64,000 bases of DNA from Trinickia dabaoshanensis (GTDB taxonomy: Bacteria; Pseudomonadota; Gammaproteobacteria; Burkholderiales; Burkholderiaceae): assembly GCF_002879885.1 (NCBI RefSeq), contig NZ_PNYA01000001.1:62001-126000 (forward strand), read 5' to 3'. Of the stretch, positions 18,919 to 27,613 are shown piece after piece. The notes below the pieces were generated by a model that was not told the DNA's origin, ran no database searches, and saw nothing but the letters and a program-made list of their open reading frames with translations. The number at the start of each line of letters is the position of its first letter. The stretch's first letter is position 1. Made by a program: the position numbers and the translations under genes.

Positions 18919-20406
18919 TCAAAGCAGGCCCATCGCCGATGCTTTGAGCGTGGCCGCGGCCCGCGTGGAGCATTCGAGTTTGCGAAATACGCTCTCGACA
19001 TGAGTACGCACCGTGCTCGGGCTGATCGCCAATTCGCGCGCGGCTTCCTTATTGCTCGCGCCGCGCGAGATCGCGCGCAGCACTTCAGTTTCGCGCACGG
19101 ATAACAGCGAGTTTTGGGTCGCGCTTTTTTGAGGCCGCCCGACCGAGCGCCCCGCTTCCGCGATGAGCGCATCGACCACGTCGCCGCTTAGCCTGCCGCT
19201 CGCCACTTCATGACGTAGCGTCTGCAAGGCGGCGTCGGACGGCAACGCGGCGCGCCAAGGACGCGTCGAGCGCAACGCAACCCACGCGACCGAAGCGGCC
19301 AGAATTTGCGCCTCCAGCGACAGCGCTCTAGCATCGGCGCCGCGGAAGTATCCCGAGCCGTCTTGCCGCTCGTATGCATAAGAAGCCAGTTCGGCCGCTT
19401 CTCGGAGCGTGCCGGTCTGTTTGCCGGCGCGAGCCGTCCAATACGGCACGAGCCGCACCCTTTCCCAAGCACCGGCCGGCAACGCGCACGGCCGATTCCA
19501 TACCGCGTTGGGCACGGCGGCCCTGCCCACCCCGTGGATGAGCCCGGCGCGATAGATGCATGCCTGCGCCGCTTCGTCGAGACCAAGCCGCGCGCAACAC
19601 GCAAGCGCCGTCATCGCGACCGCGCGCGAAAAACCGGTCATCCACGGCAATTTCAGATCGATCACATCGGCGATCAATTCGGCGCGCGCGTCCCGCCGCA
19701 TGCCGGATGTGATCAGCGCGGCGTCGAAATCGGCCAACGACGCCTCGTCCATTGCACAGGACCAGTCGCGCGCATTACGCGCGGCAACGTCGGCAAGGAA
19801 AGCGGGATATCGCTTGCCCGAGCGCTGCTCGATCAACTCCAGCGCACGCTCGAGGCCGTACACGCGATTGAAAATCTCGAGGTCGCCCGCTAGCGCAACG
19901 ACGAACACAGGCACCGGCACCTCCTCGCGAGCGATGCTTGCGGGCAGGCCCGCCCCGTCCCATGTTTCGAAAATATTGCGTAACGCGGTTTCGGTCGAAG
20001 TGGAAAGGCCCAAGATCCGCGCGATCTCGCCCGACACCTCACAGTGAGTTTGCGCGAGCGGCCGCATCAGGGCAGCGGCATCACCGGGGGCTTCTCGTGC
20101 TTCGGCCCAGCCGGGGCGCGCTTCGAGCATCGCCAGCCGAACCGCGACGTCATCGCCGAACACGTCCGCGAAACCGGCTGCGTTCGCCGTGCACCCAGAC
20201 CAGCGCAGCAGCGCCACTTCGCGGACCGTATCGCCGATGCTCGCGTCGAGTCCCGCCGCCTCGGCAATGCGTGCGGCAATCCATCCCGTGCGCAGCGAAT
20301 GATCCGTCGGCTGCCCCATGCTCAAATCGCCGACGAAAGCAAGCGCTCGGACCGAATCGAACACCGGCAACAAAATCCCACCGGATTGAACATCCAACAT
20401 AGGCAT
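18919..20406 (-). CDS. LuxR-type regulator with N-terminal HD phosphohydrolase-like domain
   Basis: Predicted regulator of 495 residues. The last 65 residues are a LuxR HTH (LLSVRETEVLRAISRGASNKEAARELAISPSTVRTHVESVF). The rest resembles a tandem HD/HD-GYP domain: an N-terminal half with DHSLRTGWIAARIAEAAGLD, and a second half with HGVGRAAVPNAVWNRP and YERQDGSGYFRG, similar to the HHExxDGxGYP motif. Several metal-binding His/Asp residues look replaced, so phosphodiesterase activity on cyclic di-GMP is doubtful. The ATG at 20406 or 20400 both fit. It is convergent with puuD and divergent from the cytochrome b operon, a plausible target. The signal is unknown. Confidence 0.88.
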   Translation of the reverse strand: MPMLDVQSGGILLPVFDSVRALAFVGDLSMGQPTDHSLRTGWIAARIAEAAGLDASIGDTVREVALLRWSGCTANAAGFADVFGDDVAVRLAMLEARPGWAEAREAPGDAAALMRPLAQTHCEVSGEIARILGLSTSTETALRNIFETWDGAGLPASIAREEVPVPVFVVALAGDLEIFNRVYGLERALELIEQRSGKRYPAFLADVAARNARDWSCAMDEASLADFDAALITSGMRRDARAELIADVIDLKLPWMTGFSRAVAMTALACCARLGLDEAAQACIYRAGLIHGVGRAAVPNAVWNRPCALPAGAWERVRLVPYWTARAGKQTGTLREAAELASYAYERQDGSGYFRGADARALSLEAQILAASVAWVALRSTRPWRAALPSDAALQTLRHEVASGRLSGDVVDALIAEAGRSVGRPQKSATQNSLLSVRETEVLRAISRGASNKEAARELAISPSTVRTHVESVFRKLECSTRAAATLKASAMGLL

Positions 20407-20575
20407 CTGGCGCTCAAGAACGTATGAAACGACACGGAATCATACGCCGGGCGCCGAATACGCGGCCGGCGTAAGCGCGGTACCTAGCGCCTCCCCGGGG
20501 TCGGTCATTCGACCGATACCGCCATGCCCGGCGAGGCGCCATCCTTGTGTTCCGGCCAGACGAAACGAGATTGCC

Positions 20576-21169
20576 TTGACGCACACCACGATACATCCCG
20601 CATGGGTTCGCATCTTCCATTGGGTCAATGCGGCCGCGGCCGTCGTCATGTGCTTGAGCGGCTGGCAAGTGTACGACGCTTCGCCCATCTTCAAAGCGAT
20701 TCGCTTTCCCGCCGCGATCACGTTGGGCGGCTGGCTAGGCGGCGCGCTGCTTTGGCATTTCGCGGCGATGTGGATATTGGCCGCAAATTTTTCGGGGTAT
20801 CTGGCGATCGGCATCATGACCGGACGTTTGCGCACGAAATTCTTCCCCCTTCGGTTCCGCGCCATCGTCAATGACTTGGCAGCCGCGATGCGCGGCACAC
20901 TCAGTCACGACGATCTGAGTCGATACAACGCGGTGCAGAAGCTCGCCTATCTGTTCGTTCTCGCCGACATCGCAGTGCTCGTGTTATCCGGATTGGCGAT
21001 TTGGAAGCCGGTTCAATTACCGCTGCTACGCCTGCTGATGGGCGGTTTCGACAACGCGCGCGTCGTCCACTTCGTTGCGATGAGCGCACTCGTGGCCTTC
21101 TTGGCGATACATGTCGTCATGGTCGCGCTCGTGCCGCGTTCCTTGCTCACGATGATCCGGGGCCGATAG
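20576..21169 (+). CDS. Cytochrome b561-type membrane subunit (TTG start)
   Basis: Integral membrane di-haem cytochrome b of 197 residues, likely electron donor for the adjacent molybdopterin enzyme. The start THTTIHPAWVRIFHWVNAAAAVVMCLSGWQ and later histidines (LLWHFAAMWILA, VHFVAMSALVAFLAIHVVMVAL) give the four-helix, His-ligated pattern. The only start that fits the conserved N-terminus is TTG at 20576; no in-frame ATG or GTG lies near. The stop is 2 bases before the next ATG, so translation is probably coupled. The HD/LuxR gene is divergent and may regulate it. Confidence 0.9.
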   Translation: MTHTTIHPAWVRIFHWVNAAAAVVMCLSGWQVYDASPIFKAIRFPAAITLGGWLGGALLWHFAAMWILAANFSGYLAIGIMTGRLRTKFFPLRFRAIVNDLAAAMRGTLSHDDLSRYNAVQKLAYLFVLADIAVLVLSGLAIWKPVQLPLLRLLMGGFDNARVVHFVAMSALVAFLAIHVVMVALVPRSLLTMIRGR

Positions 21170-21171
21170 TC

Positions 21172-21945
21172 ATGAATCGACGCAAACTCATTCGCCCGCT
21201 CGATGCCGCGTCGATCATCAAGGACACGCGCAAGGAATTGCACTCGTCCGCCCGGCGCCTATTCGGCAAGCGGCTGCTGACTTTGGGCGGACTTGCGCTG
21301 CTCTCGGGCTGCGACCTGACGGACGACAAGTCGGTCAACACGATGCTGCGCCGCGTGTCCACATTGAACGACCGCGCGCAAGCGCTGCTGTTCGATCCGA
21401 GCAAACTGGCGCCGACCTATCCTGAATCGATGCTGACGAGGCCGTTTCCATTCAACGCCTACTACGACATCGACCAGGTACCCGAGATCGACGCGCAAAC
21501 CTACCGGCTGGAGCTCAGCGGCCTAGTCAAGCGCAAACGGATCTGGACGCTCGACGAATTGCACGCGCTGCCGCAACTGAGCCAAATTACCCGGCATATC
21601 TGCATCGAAGGCTGGAGCGCCATCGGCAAGTGGGGCGGCGTGCGGTTTGCCGACTTTCTCATGCTCGCGGGCGCCGATACTCAAGCCAAGTACGTCGCGC
21701 TGCATTGCGCCGACAGCTATTGGACGAGCATCGATATGCCAACCGCGCTGCATCCGCAGACCCTGCTCGCGTTGACGTATGACGGCGACGTCCTGCCCGC
21801 CAAGTACGGCTTTCCAATGAAGCTTCGCATACCCACGAAGCTCGGCTACAAAAACCCCAAGCACATCGTAGCGATTACGGTGACCAACGAATTCCCCGGC
21901 GGCTACTGGGAGAACCAGGGTTACAACTGGTTCGGCGGTTCCTGA
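21172..21945 (+). CDS. Molybdopterin-dependent oxidoreductase (sulfite oxidase/YedY fold)
   Basis: Exported molybdoenzyme of 257 residues. The N-terminus (basic run, then RLLTLGGLALLSGCDL) has a hydrophobic segment ending in a lipobox-like LLSGC, so it may be a periplasmic lipoprotein; no twin-arginine motif is obvious. The Mo-cofactor domain has the ligand cysteine in ITRHICIEGWSAIGKWGG. The C-terminus (KLRIPTKLGYKNPKHIVAITV, GYWENQGYNWFGGS) matches the family. With the cytochrome b gene just upstream, the pair resembles MsrPQ-type reductase systems, but MsrQ itself is a different membrane protein. The substrate is unknown. Confidence 0.92.
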   Translation: MNRRKLIRPLDAASIIKDTRKELHSSARRLFGKRLLTLGGLALLSGCDLTDDKSVNTMLRRVSTLNDRAQALLFDPSKLAPTYPESMLTRPFPFNAYYDIDQVPEIDAQTYRLELSGLVKRKRIWTLDELHALPQLSQITRHICIEGWSAIGKWGGVRFADFLMLAGADTQAKYVALHCADSYWTSIDMPTALHPQTLLALTYDGDVLPAKYGFPMKLRIPTKLGYKNPKHIVAITVTNEFPGGYWENQGYNWFGGS

Positions 21946-21995
21946 GTCAGACGCCACACGCAGTTGCCCACCAACACCCATTTATTGGAGCTGTC

Positions 21996-22610
21996 ATGCC
22001 CACCGGTTTCAGACTTGCCGTTTCGTTCGCCGCACTCGCGCTCGCCACCACGGCGTTCGCCCAATCCTCCGCCGTCAAGCCCGAGCGTATCCGGGGCGAA
22101 ATCGTGTCGTTCGGCGGCAGCACGTTGAAGGTGCATCGGCGCAGCGGCGAGACCGTGACGATCGACATGCAAGCGTCGTCGGCCGTCAATGCCGTCAAGG
22201 CAATCTCGCTGTCGGATATCAAGCCCGGTTCTTACGTCGGCGCGGCCGCCATTCCGGGCCCCGACGGCAAGCTCACGGCCAAAGAAGTGCTGCTATTTCC
22301 GGAAGCCGCGCGCGGCACGGGCGAAGGCCACTATGCGTGGGATCTCGGCGCCAATAGCACGATGACGAATGCAAACGTGGACACCGTCGTGCAAGCGACC
22401 AGCGGCCGCGATCTCAAACTGTCATACAAGGGCGGCACCAACACGGTCACCGTACCGGCTGACGCGCCCGTAGTGACACTGATTCCGGCCACGCGCGCCG
22501 AGCTCACGACGGGGAAAAAAGTGTTCGTGGTAGCCACGCCGGCAACGGGCGGAACCTATCAAGGTAAGTTCGTCGTCGTCGAGAAGGACGGCGTTGCTCC
22601 GCCGATGTAA
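21996..22610 (+). CDS. Secreted protein with DUF5666-like beta domain
   Basis: Exported protein of 204 residues. The signal peptide is clear (MPTGFRLAVSFAALALATTAFA, cut before QSS). The mature part contains an OB/DUF5666-like module (RIRGEIVSFGGSTLKVHRRSGETVTIDM) and a second similar beta-rich half (VQATSGRDLKLSYKGGTNTVTV). There are no cysteines or haem motifs. It is 50 bases downstream of the molybdoenzyme and likely the third gene of the operon, so it may be an accessory periplasmic component. I cannot assign a function. Confidence 0.85.
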   Translation: MPTGFRLAVSFAALALATTAFAQSSAVKPERIRGEIVSFGGSTLKVHRRSGETVTIDMQASSAVNAVKAISLSDIKPGSYVGAAAIPGPDGKLTAKEVLLFPEAARGTGEGHYAWDLGANSTMTNANVDTVVQATSGRDLKLSYKGGTNTVTVPADAPVVTLIPATRAELTTGKKVFVVATPATGGTYQGKFVVVEKDGVAPPM

Positions 22611-22631
22611 AGACGGCGCGAAAAAGAAAAA

Positions 22632-22661
22632 CCCCGAGTTGCGATCGATCGCAACCCGGGG
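22632..22661 (-). terminator. Strong intrinsic terminator for the FlhD-like gene
   Basis: A 30-base hairpin built around the perfect palindrome GTTGCGATCGATCGCAAC (22638-22655), extended after one mismatch by CCCCG/CGGGG. Read leftwards it is followed by TTTTTCTTTTT, a good terminator tail. It lies 28 bases past the leftward FlhD-like gene and 21 bases past the rightward DUF5666 gene, so it may serve both. Confidence 0.85.
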
Positions 22662-22689
22662 GGACAGAAAGTAAGGGTATCGACGGCGG

Positions 22690-22980
22690 TTACGCAGCTT
22701 GCGCGAGCAGTTCCTGGACGTGCGGCGCGCGCACGGCGGGCGCCGCCAGCGTGGAGAGCATCGAGCGGTCGTTGAAACGGAAGAAGCAAACGAGCTGATC
22801 GCAAGCGGCCAGCTTCAGCAGTTGCGGCCCCGAGAGATCGGCAATGACGTCCGCCACTTGCGTCGATAGGCCGAGCCGCTCCATACCCGCGGCGCGGTCG
22901 GCCCGCAAGAGGCGCTGCGCCAGCGAAAGGTAGGAGAGGTTGATTTCGCGGATCGATTCGAGGTTTTCGGAGCCGTTCAT
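22690..22980 (-). CDS. FlhD-like flagellar master regulator homologue, without FlhC
   Basis: A 96-residue protein matching FlhD across its length: SIREINLSYLSLAQRLLRAD, then ERLGLSTQVADVIADLS and LLKLAACDQLVCFFRF are the FlhD signature. FlhD normally works as a hetero-oligomer with FlhC to activate class II flagellar genes. No flhC or flagellar gene is nearby, so this is probably an orphan paralogue that could modulate FlhDC or have another role. The ATG at 22980 is used, and its own terminator follows. Confidence in family is high, in role low. Confidence 0.88.
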   Translation of the reverse strand: MNGSENLESIREINLSYLSLAQRLLRADRAAGMERLGLSTQVADVIADLSGPQLLKLAACDQLVCFFRFNDRSMLSTLAAPAVRAPHVQELLAQAA

Positions 22981-23111
22981 GACTTTCTCTGTCAGGGGTT
23001 TCGTGATTCGAATTTAAAAATCGGCCGGTAAGCGGTGATCCCGGGTAGATCGCTGTAGCTTGCCGTTGCCCAAAACGCGTTAGCGTGTGAAACGTTTGCT
23101 CGAGCGTGCGA

Positions 23112-23252
23112 TCAGCAGCCGCCGCGCTCGTCGGCCACGCCCGCCGCGATCAAGCTGCAAGCGATCTCGCGCAGCAGATGCTGCGTCAACGCACCGGAAC
23201 CGCCGAGGCAAAGGCGTTGAAGTTCGATGAGGTCTTTGGCGAAGCGGCTCAT
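23112..23252 (-). CDS. Possible small protein upstream of the FlhD-like gene
   Basis: A 46-residue reading (MSRFAKDLIELQRLCLGGSG..., ending VADERGGC) with a GGAGAG ribosome site about 7 bases before its ATG at 23252. The sequence is a plausible amphipathic helical peptide with cysteines. It precedes the FlhD-like gene on the same strand by 131 bases. I know no homologue, and it may be spurious. Confidence 0.3.
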   Translation of the reverse strand: MSRFAKDLIELQRLCLGGSGALTQHLLREIACSLIAAGVADERGGC

Positions 23253-23454
23253 GGCGATCTCTCCGTGGCTCAAGGTTTGAAACGTTCGCGCCGTCATTCG
23301 TGGTACGAATCGTTCTCCTGTGACGAAAGTATCGGCCAGAGCCCTTCGGAAACAAATCAGCCGCCGCTGAACCTCGCGTAATATCTGGCAGCGCACTTGT
23401 CAGTCTTTTCCTACATCGTGCGTGTGCCAGGGCTACGGCCAAAATTACATGCAA

Positions 23455-23484
23455 AAACGCCCGTGTGGATTCACACGGGCGTTT
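23455..23484 (-). terminator. Intrinsic terminator after the allantoin gene cluster
   Basis: Perfect 13-base-pair stem (23455-23467 with 23472-23484) around the loop GATT; the arm is AAACGCCCGTGTG. Read leftwards it is followed by TTTTTGC. It lies 24 bases after the stop of allA and so ends the leftward ureide cluster. Confidence 0.88.
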
Positions 23485-23507
23485 CAATCGGCTCAAACGA
23501 CAACGGG

Positions 23508-24020
23508 TTAACGGGGCACGTTGTCCAGGGCTTCTTGCGTCAGCCACAGCGACTCGGGCAGCGTTTGCTCATCGCAGTTGTGGCCCTCGCCGCCGCGGTC
23601 GACGACGATGAAATCGCTGACTGCATCGAGCGCGATCAACGGATGGTGCCAGACCCCTTTTGCGTAATTGACGCCTTGCCAACCATGCGTCACGAACGCC
23701 CGAACAGCATTGGGCTCCAGTCGCCCGGCCGGCGCGACGACGACGAGGTACGGCTTATCCGTTAGCGGCACGAAAGCCTGGGAACCCAACGGGTGGCGCT
23801 CGAGCATCGTCACTTCGAACGGCAGCAGGCGCGGCTGGCCGCGAAATAGATTGACGAGTGGCCGCCCCCCGGCCTCCTCCACATCGATGCGGGCCAGATC
23901 GTGGAAGCGGATCGTCGTGCCGAGGTTGATCGGAATTTGCCGCGCGCCATCGAGCTCGATGACGTCGCCGAACGGCGCGAACGCCTCGCGCGTCAGCGGC
24001 TCGATCGTCAGCGCTTTCAT
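23508..24020 (-). CDS. allA: Ureidoglycolate lyase
   Basis: Cleaves ureidoglycolate to glyoxylate and urea, the last step after allantoicase. The 170 residues cover the cupin-like fold with the typical start [21 protein letters not shown] and the motifs [26 protein letters not shown] and [15 protein letters not shown] (metal/substrate histidines). The ATG at 24020 gives the family start. An ATG at 24035 overlaps the allantoicase stop as ATGA and would add five residues; either could be used. It is tightly coupled to alc. Confidence 0.95.
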   Translation of the reverse strand: MKALTIEPLTREAFAPFGDVIELDGARQIPINLGTTIRFHDLARIDVEEAGGRPLVNLFRGQPRLLPFEVTMLERHPLGSQAFVPLTDKPYLVVVAPAGRLEPNAVRAFVTHGWQGVNYAKGVWHHPLIALDAVSDFIVVDRGGEGHNCDEQTLPESLWLTQEALDNVPR

Positions 24021-24031
24021 GAGCGCGCCGC

Positions 24032-25045
24032 TCATGCAAGCACGCCCCAAGCGCGCAAGCGCGACACGCCGCCGTCCGGAATGATGTTCAAGCGCAGGTG
24101 CGTGACCGGGCCGATCGCGGCCAACTCGGCCTCGAAAAAGTGCTGCTTGTCCATTTGGAGCTTCTGCTCGCCAAGCAGCGTCGCCCAGAACATGGCCTGC
24201 GTAATCAGGGAGCTATCGGTGCCGCCTTTGACGTAGGCCGCTTGAATCGAGCAACGGTCGGGATAGTTGCCCTTGAAGAACGCCGTATCGACTTCGATCT
24301 TCGTGATGGTGCCGGGCTGCGCGAGCGCGATGATGGTCCAGTCGTTGCCCGGCTCGCGCCGGCGGCGCGTTTCCCAGCCGTCGCCCATGTTCACGCCGCG
24401 GCCCGGCATCAGCAAATTCGACGCGGCCCCAAAATGCTGATTGTTGGCGGCAACGATATAGGCCCCGTTTTCCATTGCCGCCAAATCGACGGGCGCGCTG
24501 CGGCTCGCGCTCGCCCAGTCGACCTGCGGCTGCCCATAGACGCGCAAGCGCGCGACGCCGCCGTCCGGATACAAGTTCAAACGAATGTGCGTGAAAGCGC
24601 CTCCTGCGGCCACCTCGACGTAATGATGCGTATTGCCTTGCAGCGTCGTGGACGGGACGATCTCCTCCCATTGCGTCGCGCCGCTGGGCTGCTCGCCGGC
24701 CGGTACGCGCGCCGCCTCGACCGAAGCCGCGGGCGGGAAGTTGCCGGTGAAATGGCTCGTGTCGATATCGAGCCCTTTGATCACGCCCGCGCGCGCGAGC
24801 TTCACGATGCACCAGTCGTAGCCGGTCGTGCGCTTGCGGCGCGTTTCCCAGCCGTCCATCCATTTGCCGTTGTCATCGTATTTACCGGGAATGAACACGG
24901 CGGGCTCGGGACTGAGCATGCGCTCCTTCGGCGCGAAAAATTCGTCGCTCGCCTCGAGCGCCTGTGCCCCCAAGCGCGGATCGGCCAGGTTGACGTAGCG
25001 GCGTGTGAAATCGGGCGCGTTGGGGTCGAGAATCGGGAGAGCCAT
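24032..25045 (-). CDS. alc: Allantoicase
   Basis: Hydrolyses allantoate to ureidoglycolate and urea. The 337 residues show the family's internal duplication: two jelly-roll halves with matching motifs [21 protein letters not shown] (about residue 64) and [21 protein letters not shown] (about 230), followed by the paired [12 protein letters not shown] and [12 protein letters not shown]. The ATG at 25045 follows AAGGACG. It is the first gene of an alc-allA pair, with 111 bases separating it from uraD, so it may share the upstream transcript or have its own promoter. Confidence 0.97.
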   Translation of the reverse strand: MALPILDPNAPDFTRRYVNLADPRLGAQALEASDEFFAPKERMLSPEPAVFIPGKYDDNGKWMDGWETRRKRTTGYDWCIVKLARAGVIKGLDIDTSHFTGNFPPAASVEAARVPAGEQPSGATQWEEIVPSTTLQGNTHHYVEVAAGGAFTHIRLNLYPDGGVARLRVYGQPQVDWASASRSAPVDLAAMENGAYIVAANNQHFGAASNLLMPGRGVNMGDGWETRRRREPGNDWTIIALAQPGTITKIEVDTAFFKGNYPDRCSIQAAYVKGGTDSSLITQAMFWATLLGEQKLQMDKQHFFEAELAAIGPVTHLRLNIIPDGGVSRLRAWGVLA

Positions 25046-25156
25046 CGTTGTCGTCCTTCGTGTCTGTCAGTTCGTATTGCGAATCAAACGTCGTATCGCC
25101 GCGTCAAGCCGGCGTCAAGCGGGCATGAATCGCCCCGCATCGATGCGCTCGGGCCA

Positions 25157-25678
25157 TCAAGCCGTCACGAGATCGTCGATGCGAAACCTTGCGATGCGGT
25201 AAATCTGCTCCAAGCTCGCGCGGAGCTCTTCGTCGCGCGTGTTGTTCACGCGCGCCTCGAAATTGGCGATGATGCCCGCGCGATCGTAGCCGCGGACGGC
25301 GAGAATGAACGGGAAGCCGAATTTCTCGCGATAGGTCGCGTTCAAGCGGTGCAGCTTGTCGAATTCGTCTTGCGTGCATGCGGCAAGGCCCGCGCCGCTT
25401 TGCTCGCGCGTGGATTCGGCCGTCAACTCGCCGCGCACCGCCGCCTTGCCCGCGAGTTCCGGGTGGGCGTTGATGAGCGCGAGCTGACGGGCATCGCCCG
25501 ATTGCGCGACGATCTCGCGCATCTTTGCGTAAAGCGCATCGACGCTCGCGAACGGCCGCGCGTCGGCCGCTTGCTCGGCCACCCAAGGTGAATGCTCGAA
25601 GATGCCCGACAGCGCCGCCCCGAACGCATCGCGCGGCATCGAATTGAGTTGTTCAAGCGAGTATTGCATCGGCTTCAT
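25157..25678 (-). CDS. uraD: OHCU decarboxylase
   Basis: Decarboxylates 2-oxo-4-hydroxy-4-carboxy-5-ureidoimidazoline to S-allantoin, following HIUase. The 173 residues carry the family's catalytic stretch FEHSPWVAEQAADARPF (His-Pro region) and INAHPELAGKAA, then GLAACTQDEFDKLHRLNATYREKFGFPFILAVRG. The ATG at 25678 overlaps the puuE stop as ATGA, so the two are translationally coupled. An alternative ATG lies three codons inside. It completes the pathway begun by PuuD and UraH at 17-19 kb. Confidence 0.96.
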   Translation of the reverse strand: MKPMQYSLEQLNSMPRDAFGAALSGIFEHSPWVAEQAADARPFASVDALYAKMREIVAQSGDARQLALINAHPELAGKAAVRGELTAESTREQSGAGLAACTQDEFDKLHRLNATYREKFGFPFILAVRGYDRAGIIANFEARVNNTRDEELRASLEQIYRIARFRIDDLVTA

Positions 25679-26625
25679 GCGCGTGAGCTGTTCGTCTGTG
25701 ACGGATAGGGATGGTGGGCGCGCCAATGGCGCGCGATGTCGACGCGCCGCGTCACCCAGACGCGATCGTGCCGTTCGATGTGATCGAGAAACCGCTGCAA
25801 CGCACGGAAACGGCCGGGCCGCCCAAGCAACCGGCAATGCATACCGATCGAAAGCATCTTCGGCGCCTCGGCCCCTTCTTCGTAAAGCACGTCGAAGGCG
25901 TCGCGCAGATAAGTGAAGAAGTGGTCGGCCGTGTTGAAACCTTGCGGCGTCGCGAATCGCATATCGTTCGTATCGAGCGTGTACGGCACGATCAGTTGCG
26001 CCCGCGTTTCACCGCCCGAAACCGGCACGTCCATCCAAAACGGCAGATCGTCGCCGTAGTAATCGGAGTCGTACAGGAAGCCGCCGTATTCGGCCACGAG
26101 CCGATGTGTATTCGGGCTATCGCGCCCCGTGTACCACCCGAGGGGCCGCACGCCCGTCACGCGCTCGATCGCCTCCATGCCAAGCCGCATATGTTCGGCC
26201 TCGCGCTCGGGCGACATATCCTGGTAATGGATCCAGCGCCACCCATGACAGGCGATCTCGTGCCCCAACTCGACGAATGCGCGGGCGAGCTCGGGATGCC
26301 GTTCGATCGCCATGCCGACGCCGAATACCGTCAGCGGCAAGCCGCGCTTCTCGAACTCGCGCAAAATGCGCCAGACACCCGCGCGCGAGCCGTATTCGTA
26401 GATCGACTCCATGCTCATGTGCCGGGCCGGATAAGCGGCTGCGCCCACGATCTCGGACAAAAACTGTTCCGAGCCCGGATCGCCGTGCAGCACGCAGTTT
26501 TCGCCGCCTTCTTCATAGTTGAGAACGAACTGGACGGCGACGCGTGCGCGGCCCGGCCAATCGGCCTGGACCGGTTGCCGGCCGTAGCCGATCAGATCGC
26601 GCGGATAGCGGGAGTCGGATGTCAT
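25675..26625 (-). CDS. puuE: Allantoinase PuuE (polysaccharide-deacetylase fold)
   Basis: Metal-independent-type allantoinase of 316 residues that opens allantoin to allantoate. It belongs to the NodB/polysaccharide deacetylase superfamily, not to the amidohydrolase allantoinases. Family motifs are the start YPRDLIGYGRQPVQADWPG, FVLNYEEGGENCVLHGD, EIACHGWRWIHYQ and GWYTGRDSPNTHRLV. The ATG at 26625 gives the family N-terminus; a GTG 36 bases upstream is possible. It is coupled to uraD by an ATGA overlap. Confidence 0.96.
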   Translation of the reverse strand: MTSDSRYPRDLIGYGRQPVQADWPGRARVAVQFVLNYEEGGENCVLHGDPGSEQFLSEIVGAAAYPARHMSMESIYEYGSRAGVWRILREFEKRGLPLTVFGVGMAIERHPELARAFVELGHEIACHGWRWIHYQDMSPEREAEHMRLGMEAIERVTGVRPLGWYTGRDSPNTHRLVAEYGGFLYDSDYYGDDLPFWMDVPVSGGETRAQLIVPYTLDTNDMRFATPQGFNTADHFFTYLRDAFDVLYEEGAEAPKMLSIGMHCRLLGRPGRFRALQRFLDHIERHDRVWVTRRVDIARHWRAHHPYPSQTNSSRA

Positions 26626-26839
26626 GGCAAAGATTCGAGGCAAACGTTGATGGACGTCCACGCGGCGCCGCGCCGGCTGCGCGCGCGTCGCCGCAATGGG
26701 TCAATTCGGTGGAATCAGTGTATAGAAAACGCCGTGGCGCGCCCATACAGGCAGGCCGATAACGGGGGTCACCGCCAACGTATGTCGGCCGCCCCTCCCG
26801 CCCGGCACCGCCGCGGCAGGCACCGCAGCGCAGCGCGCA

Positions 26840-27580
26840 TCAAGCGTCGCGCGGGCTGAAATCGGCCAACGGGCCGTCATAGCGCTTCGCGAGCGGACGC
26901 GCGTACTCGCCTCGCTTGGCCGTGGCGAGGCCCAAGCCAGCCAGCGCCTCGACCCACTTGAGCGCCGCCGTCACGCCTTCGACGACGGGCACGCCGATCT
27001 CGTCCTCGATCGCGCGTGCGAGGTCGGCCATCCCCGCGCAGCCCAGCACGATCGCGTCGGCCCCGTCGTCCTCGAGCGCGCGGCGGCATTCGTCCGCGAT
27101 CAGCCGCCGCGCCGCGCTGCCCGGCCGATCGAGATCGAGCACGGCCACGTCGGTTGCGCGCACGTTGCGGCAAAACCGCGTCATGCCGTAACGCTCCGCC
27201 AAATGCCACGCCATGCCCGTAGTGCGCGCGAGCGTCGTCACCACGGCAAAGCTCGGGGCAATCACGCTGGCGGCGTGCATCGCCGCTTCGGCGATACCGA
27301 TGACCGGGCCGCGCGCCAGTTCGCGCGCCGCGAAAAGCCCCGGGTCGCCGAAGCAGGCAATGACGTAGCCGTCCATGCCCTCGCGCTCGCCGGCCGCCAC
27401 CTCGGCGAGCAAGCCCGGCAGCGCGAGCGACTCGTCGTACCAGCCTTCGATCGAAGGCGGCCCCATGCTCGACGTCGCGGCATATACCTCGGTCCCCGCT
27501 CCCGCCACGGCGCGCGCGCAGATCGCCATCGTCTCGGTCATGCGCGCCGTCGTGTTCGGATTGATGAGCTTGATCTTCAT
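26840..27580 (-). CDS. Asp/Glu/hydantoin racemase family protein, probable allantoin racemase
   Basis: A 246-residue racemase with the two catalytic cysteines of the family in YVIACFGDPGL (about 78) and IVLGCAGMADL (about 180). The start KIKLINPNTTARMTETM is typical of hydantoin/allantoin racemases (HpxA/Hyu type). It would interconvert R- and S-allantoin so that all allantoin can enter PuuE. Hydantoin racemase is the alternative, but the allantoin neighbours favour allantoin. The ATG at 27580 follows AGGAGGG. It is 33 bases downstream of the NCS1 permease gene, one transcript. Confidence 0.88.
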   Translation of the reverse strand: MKIKLINPNTTARMTETMAICARAVAGAGTEVYAATSSMGPPSIEGWYDESLALPGLLAEVAAGEREGMDGYVIACFGDPGLFAARELARGPVIGIAEAAMHAASVIAPSFAVVTTLARTTGMAWHLAERYGMTRFCRNVRATDVAVLDLDRPGSAARRLIADECRRALEDDGADAIVLGCAGMADLARAIEDEIGVPVVEGVTAALKWVEALAGLGLATAKRGEYARPLAKRYDGPLADFSPRDA

Positions 27581-27613
27581 CGCCAGACCCTCCTATGCCT
27601 AAAACGTTGCACG

